Assembly (NCBI GenBank): GCA_023105745.1
Contig: JALGQZ010000007.1
Span: 54,045,569-54,109,568 of the forward strand
Direction: 5' to 3'
DNA length: 64,000 nucleotides
Source of the DNA: Austropuccinia psidii
Lineage: Eukaryota > Basidiomycota > Pucciniomycetes > Pucciniales > Sphaerophragmiaceae
The position numbers and the translations under genes were made by a program. Below, piece after piece: positions 1 to 9,294 of this stretch (the first letter of the stretch is position 1; every line of letters starts with the position of its first letter). The notes under the pieces were generated by a model. It saw only the letters and a program-made list of their open reading frames with translations. It did no database searches and was not told where the DNA came from.

Positions 1-620
1 GAAGCATACTGAGAAAAATGACATGAGATATAATTTTCCACTTTTGGATTAGAGATCAAATGACCTCATTACTTAATAAAAGCATTCAGTTACTTATTAA
101 TGTCTTTCTAATGACTACCAGCCCATTTATGGTTAAGACATAATAAATTTACTTGTGTAAATATTTATTTCTTAAAAAAATACATTGATTTCTTACAGCT
201 ATCAATATTATTGGTAATTCCATCACAGATCATGATTTCTGTGAATTTTGGAAGTTACAGTGCTCCATGTGAAAAAAAATAAAAAAAGGACTAAAAATGA
301 AAATTTGAATTGAGCTTGTTAAAATATAATTATTTTTTGGAAAAAATTAAAGGTAACCAATTTCTAAACTGAGTCTAAAATTTTCAGGAAAATCCATCAT
401 AAAATGTATTTTAAATTGATTTTTGAAGATCTCATCATTTTCTTAGAAATAGTAATTTAAACAAGGCTTACTGATTGGTTACCAAAGTGTACCACTCCAA
501 AAGTGGATCATTAGTGTGGTAAACCTTTCAGTCAGCTTCTGGGAACCTTGTTCACCTTAGAGGACCCAAAAAATTAGGTACCCCAGCTCTATTTGATTTT
601 TTTCCTTGTCCCCCTCTCTG
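1..620 (-). repeat. Family-A LTR fragment, running off the left edge
   Basis: Read on the minus strand, this stretch matches the middle of the family-A LTR at 3277-5215. Shared words include the 'gactacca-cccatttatgg' block near 110-130, the 'catcacag...tctgtgaattttg' block near 220-250, and the 'ggtaccc..agctct.tttgat...tgtcccc' block near 575-612. Its 3' end lies outside the window and its inner limit near 620 is approximate. It is old, with many substitutions and small indels. No coding capacity is seen. Confidence 0.6.
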
Positions 621-3276
621 CTATGAGTTGTTCCTATAAAAGTATTTCAATAATACAATAATGGGTATATGGTAAAATCTAAATGCACTCAATCAGTATG
701 GAGTTCTATTCCATATATACATGTGCTTCAGCGGTGAGTATCATTGGTCTAAACTAACTGAATATGATTGTAACCCAGTCTCTCACTAAAGAGTCTTGAG
801 CTGCGAACTTTTTATCCTGTCTTTACTCAAACTCCTTAACAATTTCTCTTACTTTCCATGTTCTCGGTCCTGAATACTTCAATCCTATGGTTCCACCCAC
901 TAACCCACATGGATTTAGCCATTTTAAGAAAATATAATGATCTCCTTCACTTGTCACACAACATATATAGTTGTCTCCCATTTGTTGAAGCAATTCTTAA
1001 TTTCTCTCTTCTTAAATTTTCTTCCACAAAATTTCCAAATACCTGTTTATATTAACAATCTAATATAGTTAAATACTTTCCATATTACCAACTTCCATAC
1101 TTTTCTTCACCGATTCTTCAGAAACTAAATTTCAAACCCACACCATCCATCCACCTACTTTGTATATAAGCCTAGACACTCACCATAGGCTTCATTTACA
1201 ACTCAAGGACTTGGTTCATGACATATATAGGTCTTATGGTAAGTTCAACTGATTATGTTATTAGAAATCCTTCATACCTTACTTTGAATCTAATCTGACT
1301 CCTTAATGTTCCAGTCCAAGCAGAGTATTTAGTCAAAAGGGTTTTACTTTATTATGGTTCACAGAAACCAGACCAGTACAATCCCAACAAGGAAAACTAT
1401 ATTAAGGAAGCCAGTGGCTTCTTCTCTTATGGGATTCAACTACCTTCTGCCCCTTTGAAGACCATAAAGTGATGCTGCATTCTCTAAAATGTTTATTATT
1501 ACTTTGAAGTAAGTACCTCCATTTTTCAATAAAATGATGACTTATAATTTTGAATTATTGGCAGAAAATATACTCCAATGTGGAGTTTCTTGAAGATCAT
1601 TGTCTGTTTTATTACATGTATAAATTTAATAGTTTCAGGTAAGTGAAATGATTACCAAAACTTCATCCCTTTTTTATGGAACCCAACCAAATCTTTTTGG
1701 TAGTTTCATTATTGGAATCATTCGGAAGAATACCTCAAATCTTAACAAGCACTGAGGAACATGTGTTGGTTGGTTCACTGCATGGGAGGGAAAATCACCA
1801 GTTTCAATCAATCCAAACCTTGGCACCAGAATTTATTTTGAAGAAAAGGATCTCTTCAGAAATTAATGCTTACAGACATTGTGGCAATCCAACTATTGAT
1901 TTTTGTATTCAAACCACCCAGGCTCAGAAGTGTCTTTTATTAATTATGCCACACTTTCATCTGGCCAAAACACCAAAAAATTGCTAACATCTCCACTCAG
2001 ATATACTTTGAATGCAAAAAAGAGATAATAAAAAAATAGCTGGATTTCTAGATGGCACCAATATTCCCACAGACGTTAATTCTTGGAAAGCTAAAGATCA
2101 AAGACAATCTGATATTACCATGGTAGGTCAATGGATTGACCCCCTTAGATTTTTCTTGTGCAAAAGTCTTTTTCCATTTGAGGTAAGTACTTTCCATTTA
2201 TACAGGCCATTTTTTTCTGTTGAACTAATTAATTGGAATGATATGACTTTAAAGAATCTAAATGGGCACCACACTGGAAAAGACCTTTCCTGGAGTGTTT
2301 GAGAGTCATTATCTGAGCGGGTATTAGTTCATTGAATTTATAGTATTAAAGGAAATAATTCATCCAACAATCACCATGAACAAAAATCTATCCCTGCTAG
2401 CGGGGGTTGCAGGTCCAGCCCAGGTTGAACCCAGATTTCATCTTGCTTCATACTGATCTTCAACATCCTATTATTATTTGTTCATATTCCAAGCTAGATT
2501 TTCAAGATTCAAAAATAAGTCACAAAATTAATTTGATTATATAACTTCTGGAACTCCTCAATAATGCTTTATTCCATAAAATCATTTGAAATAAGAATTG
2601 AAAACTTTGAAATGAGTATTGAGCCATTATTTATGAGATATTGTTTTTGAAATGCTGAAAATCAAAATACCCTCTTTACTTATCTCCTATAATATCCTTC
2701 CTTTCATGTATTTTCTTTCCCTGAAAGTTCATCTGTAAGACCTCAATATTTCTCATTTTGAAAATTTTTACATAAAAATATATCTCTCTGAAAAATTACC
2801 TATCATCATGTTCAATCACTCACCCAAAAAGAAACAACAGAATTTCTATGTTTTATTATTATGTTATCCTTAAAGCTGAGTTGATATCTATTTCTGGAAA
2901 TCAAAAAAAAATTGAGATATAAAATTTCCTTTATCATGCATTTGGAATGATTTTTGAAACTTTCTTGTGAATATCAGATTCAAAAGAAATATCTCTCAAA
3001 AAAGAATTGGCCAAGTATAATTTTTCTCCTTCTTATCCTAGAGAACCAATTACTTTGTTGAAACTTGAGACCAGATATAATCCTAATTCTCACAAATTGT
3101 AAAATTAAGTAACTGTAATACCTTTTTTCCCAAGATAGAAATAACCTGAGACCTCTTATTAACCAAGAATTATTTCTTGAAATTTCACATAAAAGCCAAT
3201 TCATCCAGAAATTCCAAAATTAACTACTTGATCAAAATATATTATGAAATATTATATAGTTAATACAAAGGGTATT
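621..3276. other. AT-rich stretch without a confident gene
   Basis: The stretch holds only short open frames. The densest coding-like part is 1676-2302 on the plus strand (see the separate entry). No LTR ends, simple repeats or RNA genes were recognised. It may be a very old transposon remnant. Confidence 0.4.
2012..2302 (+). pseudogene. Possible Copia-type Gag remnant
   Basis: A 96-codon frame reads ...FLDGTNIPTDVNSWKAKD... . The pattern 'DGT..P.D...WK.KD' followed by an 'I..ID' stretch resembles the N-terminal region of Copia-type (UBN2-like) Gag proteins, which have a W-K-x-x-D motif soon after a DGT-like turn. Only this short match is seen. There is no zinc knuckle, integrase or RT nearby, and the frame upstream at 1676-1987 shows no recognisable motif. 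Treat it as a guess. It could equally be a chance open frame in decayed sequence. Confidence 0.2.
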
Positions 3277-5215
3277 TGTGAGCCTTGAGGTATATTTTAC
3301 ATACTCAAAGGTGCCACAATTCTCTTAAAAATAAATACTGAATTATGCATAACTCATAACTCATGCATATATCCAAAATTCATCATTTTTGATTTGAGAA
3401 AAGATGAATAACTTTTTATTGAGTAAGTAGGTCCATGGATTTGAGACCAGATTTGAATTCTACACAGAAATTCACCTAGGGTAGCTCCATAGAGTGAATA
3501 AGCTCAAATTAACTCTTTGAGGTGGTAATATGGAAAATACTTCAATACCACATCATCAATACCACATAAAAGATCCATGAAAACTTTTGTTTTTCTTGAT
3601 TCCATGCCAAAATAATGGGAATGTGAGAAATCCCATGTTAAATATACACTAAGAATAGTGTTATGCATGTTTTGAGCTCTTAATATCATGGTATTCTTAC
3701 ATGGACCTTTGGTACACCCATAGTGGATATCTCACTTGAAGCTTAAATTTCTATTTTGACATGAAAAATAAGCAAGGGGGACAAAAGACATCAAAGAGAG
3801 CCAGGGTACCCAACTTCTGAGGCCTCAGAGGCATGTACAGCTCCAAATCTTGTATACATGGCTGAACGTGGCCCAATTAGTAGACTGAAATACTTTGGGA
3901 ACTTGGTTACCATGTTACAACTACAGTAAATCTTAAGAAAATAGCAAATAACCTGCTATTTTGACATGCCAAGGAGGTAAAATGCTACTTGGACTCCTGT
4001 AACCATGTCAATTCTTAATTATTTTCCATGGCTAAACCACAAAAGAGTAATTCAAACCTTTTTGGACTTGTATCTATCGATTTACCCCATAGCAACCAGT
4101 TAAACACTGATATTTGCAATTCTACGTAGAAATGAGGTAAAAACTTCAAAAATTCATGAAAAATACAATTTTTAATGAATCTTTCTGAAACTTTTAGAAC
4201 CAATGGAGGACTGTATTAACTATGATACAACCTAAAATAATTACAGTGTTAATAGTAAAATTCAAAGTTTTACTTACAGTCCATTTTTGACTATTCTACG
4301 TGAAACACTGAATCTTCAAAAATTCACAGTAATTACAACCTGTGATGAAATTGCCAATAACATTGATAACTTTGAGAAATAAATTATTTATTTGTAATAA
4401 CATAAGATTTACAGATGTTACTCACTTTATTCTTAACCATATTGGGGTTGGTAGTCACGTAACAGCATCAATTAAATTAATTATGATAATCTTACGTGAC
4501 AACAGGTGATGCAATCAGCAATCCAAGATTGTTTATTGTTTTCTGACTCACTGGTTTTTCAATTTGCTCCATGGCATGCCTCAGTGATCTGTTGTTGACT
4601 TAAAAGAGGCCTCCTCTTGCTGTTTTTTCCAAATCATCATCATCCTATTATCATTTATAACATTGTTACCAACAAGTAAGTATTAGTTAAAGCTATTCTT
4701 AAGTATTTCAATTCTTTCAGAATCAATCAGAAAGACGTTAAATCATAGAATCCAACAATAAATTGTTGTAATACTCTTATAAATTCATTTTGATCCTTTA
4801 AATCCACAATTCTACATCAAGTCTCTTTATCTTGTCTTTCAATAAGTTCTTTGGAATATTAGTGAGTGATTTATCTTTAATTCTTAAAGTTTTGTTTTTC
4901 TAAAATTAGTTTTCTTCAATAATTACCATTATAATTATTCTGGCAAAAGATAATTATATATTAGAATAATTTTCTTATTTTAATAAAAAGAAGTTTTATT
5001 ATTAAAATCTTCTTGTAATTAATTCTTGTAGACAATTACTTGCTCACTGTTAAAATCACTAGTAGTGTTTAACATGTGAAAGAACTCAGTCTTTAATCAT
5101 TCAATCATGGTTATAATAACATTCTGTTATTATATTTCATAAGAAAAGTCATAGTACTGTTGATTAATAGTGATATTATCATCAGTTTCACAGACACATC
5201 TTACAAGTTCTATCC
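3277..5215 (+). repeat. Family-A LTR, full length (solo)
   Basis: It starts TGTGAGCCTTGAGG and ends ...CATCTTACA, the same kind of ends as the element-1 LTR (TGTGAGCC...CTTACA). Its 1.94 kb length matches the copy at 30770-32713, which it resembles throughout. No primer-binding block follows it and no polypurine tract precedes it, so it is a solo LTR. The flanking 5-mers (gtatt and agttc) differ, so the TSD is lost or the copy recombined. Confidence 0.75.
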
Positions 5216-5452
5216 TATAAAAAGCCTTTTCTATTTCAATTCGTCATTTTGATACTTAAAGATTCCTGAAGTAGACATTCAAATTTCATCTTTAACTTAT
5301 AGTTATTGATTACAATGAAAACCCCTCATATTTATTTGGTAGAAATCCTTTTATATACAATAAAGGCACAGAAATCACTCCCTTAAATGGAAATTTAATT
5401 CTTAATAAAGATAAAACAGAATATCCCAAGAACTTATTGGAGCTAGCTCTCA

Positions 5453-5457
5453 TAAGA
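5453..5457. repeat. Target-site duplication of element 2, left copy (TAAGA)
   Basis: TAAGA directly precedes the left LTR edge of element 2 (TGTCAGG at 5458). The same five bases follow its right edge at 25713-25717. Five-base duplications are usual for Ty3/Gypsy integrases. Confidence 0.9.
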
Positions 5458-6525
5458 TGTCAGGCTGAGTCTATGATAGAAGTATTAAAATGTATTTCCA
5501 GCTTTTAACTATGACTGTGATATGCTAAAAAAGGATTTAAAAAGATTTATAAGAGTTAAAGATGTTTCAATTTAAGAATAAAAGGGCTTTACTACATGAA
5601 ATATAGTGTTGGTGAGTGCTGTTGAAAGCCCTGGTTGCAGCTTTACCTGTTGGGTTACAATAATAAAGGCTACAATAATTAATATTATAATTATACCTCT
5701 TTATTACCCAAGAGTAAAACTGTTTTTGACAGCTTACTACGTAGGGTATTCAAGAGCAGGATGAGGAAAACATTTCTGGCTGTGAAAAGCCTCCTTTTTA
5801 TCCTGAAATGGGGTGGAAAGGCTGTTAGACCTTTCCATGTAAAGGAAGTGAAGATTTTTCCACTCTCTGAGACAGGCTTGTGGTTTGCGAGGACTTTTAT
5901 AGCCTGTATTGGGCTCAGATGTGGCTTTGAAACTACATCTGGGCAGGTTTACCCAATACAGGTTGAAAATTTTCATCTGGGGACCACATAGCCCTCTTCT
6001 GACATGTATGACGCATAGAATGCTGTACAGAAACTGTATGAGAACCCAGTATTGACTGAACTATGAGGTATTGAAGTATAAACATGCTTCTTCATCTGTT
6101 TGACACCTCATAATCATGGTTATGGGATATTATCCCATGGTAAGCCTGTATTGGACAAAATGTGGGATTCTGACCTCAAAACAGCCATAACTTTGTCAGT
6201 TTTTGAGATATCAACCTCAAAATGGGTTCAGTGTGTAGCCCTGTATGTTCTCTAAGCAATGGTACCTTATTTGATATGGTTATCATCAAATATGACAAAG
6301 GTATCCCATGTACAGGATTTTTTGTACATATGCGTGTTTTGGGTCAAAGCTGTATTGGGCTTGTTTGCCCCATAACTTTTGTTCTAGTTGAGATATGAGG
6401 AAATTGATGAAACCATCAGATAAACCTGATTGTGTGCTTTCCAAAAAGACCCCACTTTAGGTATCTCACACTAAAACTGTAGAAGTTAGATGAGAGGTGA
6501 ATGTTTTGTTCACCCTTATTTGGCC
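5458..6525 (-). repeat. Element 2, 3' LTR, distal part (split by element 1)
   Basis: It aligns with 24274-25341 of the intact 5' LTR, from the shared 'tgtca..ctgagtctatg' end to '...cacccttatttggcc'. The alignment resumes at 17233 on the other side of element 1. It holds the 3' (U5) end of the LTR in minus orientation. Confidence 0.9.
6521..6525. repeat. Target-site duplication of element 1, left copy (TGGCC)
   Basis: TGGCC precedes TGTGAGCC at 6526 and recurs at 17228-17232 after ...CCTTACA. The unoccupied target with a single TGGCC survives in the other LTR of element 2, at 25337-25341. Confidence 0.95.
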
Positions 6526-6963
6526 TGTGAGCCTTTGAGATATGACCACATACCCAATAAGGTCACAAAAAATACTCAGAATAATTATACCTTTAATATA
6601 ATTATATTAAAATTAATTAGAATAATTATACACTAAAAATAATTACTCAAATATACAAAAATACCATAAATTGGTACTAAAATTGGTTTAACTTAAAAAC
6701 CAATGAATGAAAATGTGAAATAAATTATACCATTGGATTCCCCATGGAAAAATACACATATACCATTTTTGTGGCATATCTGTAAAGCCAATATTTAAGG
6801 AATTATAAGGTACAATACCTTATAAAAACCATAAAAACTTATTTATCTCAGAAACTAATGAAACAACATGTGAAATAAATTGTACCAGTGGATTCTCCAC
6901 AAAAGTCCACATATAAAACAATCAATAAGCTAATTCCCAAAATCAATACTTAAGGAATTATCC

Positions 6964-7000
6964 TGAATATATGCACTTTTTTGGTCAACGCATATATTCA
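6964..7000. promoter_or_regulatory. Conserved hairpin in the LTR U3 region
   Basis: TGAATATATGC (6964-6974) and GCATATATTCA (6990-7000) form perfect 11-bp arms around a 15-nt loop. The same arms and loop occur in the 3' LTR (15639-15675). They also occur in the much more diverged LTR at 63886-63922, where the loop differs at one base. The function is unknown; a protein-binding dyad or RNA structure is possible. Confidence 0.6.
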
Positions 7001-7240
7001 GTGATCATAGCTAATATCTTCTAAACTATACATGCTAGAATGATGAACCAAAAATAAAGTTACCACGTAATTACTATAAAAACACAGATATGAACTTTAT
7101 TTTGCAAATTATAAACAAGGTTAAGACTTATGAGGAAATATTGATAAAAATCAACAGAGCTGTTGACCACTTTGTTGTGAAAGTAGTCCAAACTTAAAAA
7201 AAAGTATACAGTTGGATTCTCCTAGTTCATTCGTGAAGAA

Positions 7241-7700
7241 TGATGTAATTTTTATTATTAAATTCAGGGTATAACCCCCTGAAATCAAGGTTTGAAGTTT
7301 AAAATATTGAATTTCGACAGAAAAGATGAGTTACAAGAAAAATCATCAAAATTAGAGTTTTGATGATGTAATGAAAAGCTCTTGGCAGCATAATAAGGTT
7401 ATGTCAGGCTATCAGAATTCACTCTCTGAATTTCTGTAGCGTAAAAACCTTAAAAGTTATTGAGGATCAAAGTTTGAGCTTAAATTGAGCTGTTATGATC
7501 ACATACTGTAACCTTAAATTAAGTTTAACAGTCTTAATAGTGATAAAATTGGTGAATACTATTAGTTTATGATTAAAACTAATAAAATCCACGAAATTTG
7601 GGGTTCTGCCAAGCCTCTGATGTCATCACAATTAGAGTTATAGTGATAACTCTAAATAATGGTGTAATAATGATGTAATATGGTTTGATCATGATGTAAT
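7241..7700 (+). promoter_or_regulatory. Array of TGATGTAAT motifs upstream of the LTR TATA box
   Basis: TGATGTAAT occurs at 7241, 7364, 7671 and 7692, and TGATGTCAT at 7619. All lie within 95-555 bp upstream of TATAAATA. The motif resembles a bZIP (CRE/ATF-like) half-site arrangement. A perfect 8-bp inverted repeat, AGAGTTAT-agtg-ATAACTCT (7634-7653), lies in the same block and survives in the diverged LTR near 63219. The regulatory role is inferred from repetition and position only. Confidence 0.45.
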
Positions 7701-7794
7701 CACCCTCAAACCTTAAAATATTAATCAATTCCAGTGGATATGATCAGTACACGTCTACTAGAAGCCTGTTGGACTCTAGGAGGGAGGTATTTAC

Positions 7795-7802
7795 TATAAA
7801 TA
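7795..7802 (+). promoter_or_regulatory. LTR TATA box (TATAAATA)
   Basis: TATAAATA at 7795-7802 is followed by the GC-richer 'gagctc' and a T/C-rich run, which is a plausible Pol II core promoter. The identical sequence is at 16470-16477 in the 3' LTR. Transcription would start around 7820-7830, placing the R region in the AT-rich half. Confidence 0.55.
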
Positions 7803-8554
7803 GAGCTCTTTTTACTCTGTTTTCCCCTCAGACGCATCAAAAACATTAAATCAATTAAATCAAAGGTAATTTCTTTATTCTTTATATATAAAACTGTTAT
7901 ATTATTAAAGACCAAAGACCACCTTGCTATAATCATCTATTTTGACGTGATTAAATCATTTATTTAATTGTTTTTGTTAAAAAATCTCTCTAAAAACTCA
8001 TTTCCACGTAAAATCAAGAAATTTAGTAATTTTCTTTATTTTTTATTGTAAATACAATTTGAAAAAGTTGTATTATATTCTTTTGGCGTAAAATATCTCA
8101 AAATTATTATTTTAAGTGTTAAAAGTAGGTTATTTCATCTTATTATAATAATTTCTCTCTTATTATTACTCTTAATAATTCTTAATTAATATAAATAGTA
8201 TTTATATTAATATATAACTTTAATATTAGTAATATTCTTGTTATTAATTGTTTTTTATTTATAAAAAACAGTTTTTTACGCCTTTATTATTTGTTGGTAA
8301 CAATAATAAAGAGCTTTATAATATATTAATTATTTTATATTAATATATTATTTATAATATTATAATTTCATATAATATTAATTTATATTATTATATTTAT
8401 TTAATAATATAATATTTTTACGCCATAATAATAATATTTTCTTTATTATTATTATTATTTTAATCTTATTTACTTTAATTATAAGGACATTCAGAGTACA
8501 ATAAGTAATAAATTAGTAATTTTTTACTTATTGTTTCATAGTCAAACCTTACAT

Positions 8555-8572
8555 TTGGGGACCTGGCCGTGA
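8555..8572 (+). other. Primer-binding-site-like block of element 1
   Basis: TGGGGACCTGGCCGTG starts two bases after the LTR end. It begins with TGG, as expected for pairing with a tRNA 3' CCA end. Element 2 has TGGGGGCCTGGCCGTG at the same place (24254-24273, minus strand), and element 3 has TGGAGCCC-like sequence (41661-41678). I cannot assign the tRNA. The stretch is strikingly GC-rich against its surroundings. Confidence 0.6.
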
Positions 8573-9059
8573 TATTTACTTAAGAGACCTTTAAAAAGAT
8601 TCTAATTGGGTTTATCCAATAATAAATTATATTTATAATCATAAAATTATATAATAATTTTATATTTTATTGATTTTAAAAGCTATTGAGGCATTTGGAA
8701 AGCAATTGTACTGTCTTACACGTGGTTTTTCACATCCTTAGACTTGCAAGAACTTTCTTTGAGTGACTCTAGTGATTAAAAAAGATAATTTATAAATTAA
8801 AAATAATTTTTATTATAATTTAATTTTATAAGAATCATATTCATTTTTTATTTTATTCTTTAAAAATAAAAATATACATAAAAAATATTAAAAAATATTA
8901 AAAACCAATAAAAAAAGTTATTGTTATTCATTTTTATTCATTTCTTTATTTATTTCATTTTTTTTAAGATATAAAAGCAATTTCTACGTGGAAAATTGCC
9001 ATATCTTGCCAAAAATAACACTTCTTATAAAAAGACTTATATTTATTTGTCTTTTTTAG

Positions 9060-9209
9060 TGTTTGAAGATAACCCAACAGAAGACAACCAAGCTACTGTT
9101 GAGAGATTGGTGGAAGAAACTTGTCAAAGTTCTCCAACACCAGTTATCACCAAAAGAAAGAAAGCTAAGAAATTAGACTTTCCAGGGCCCACCATTCAAG
9201 ACTCTGAAG
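9060..9209 (+). CDS. Putative leader exon of element 1 ORF1
   Basis: This acidic then basic frame reads VFEDNPTEDNQATVE... to ...KKLDFPGPTIQDSE. It is preceded by a T-rich tract ending in TAG (9057-9059), a good 3' splice site, and ends at GAAG/GTGAGC, a good 5' splice site. Element 3 has the matching piece (41322-41525), also after a T-rich tract and TAG, with TGTCTGAA against TGTTTGAA here. No start codon lies in the exon, so a further upstream exon or start is needed. If the next intron is removed, the exon joins the ORF1 frame. The exon call is inferred from sequence signals only. Confidence 0.4.
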
Positions 9210-9294
9210 GTGAGCACCTCTTTTTAAATTGCCATAAAAGAATTTTATTCTAAAATACTTTTATTTTTTCTTATTCTTTAATTATGACTACCAG
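9210..9294 (+). other. Putative 85-nt intron in the element 1 leader
   Basis: The donor is GTGAGC at 9210, followed by a T-rich stretch (9241-9281) and the acceptor ctaccAG at 9293-9294. Joining 9209 to 9295 gives GAA GAG GTT CCC, which is the ORF1 frame, not the Gag-Pol frame. The Gag-Pol ATG (9284) lies inside this intron, 8 nt before its AG, so splicing would delete it and intron retention would keep it. Confidence 0.4.

Larger units (their letters stand above)
6526..8553 (+). repeat. Element 1, 5' LTR
   Basis: It begins TGTGAGCCTTTGAG and ends CAAACCTTACA, matching 15201-17227 almost base for base. It carries a TATAAATA box at 7795, an array of TGATGTAAT motifs upstream of it, an 11-bp-arm inverted repeat at 6964-7000, and a very AT-rich downstream half. 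Short frames in it, such as the minus-strand one at 7721-7936, recur identically in the other LTR and are not genes. Confidence 0.95.

Noticed and set aside
3272..5220. Target-site duplication around the family-A LTR 3277-5215
   Set aside because: Flanking 5-mers gtatt and agttc do not match.
7721..7936. 71-codon minus-strand frame, identical at 16396-16611
   Set aside because: It lies inside the LTR and is duplicated only because the two LTRs are copies.
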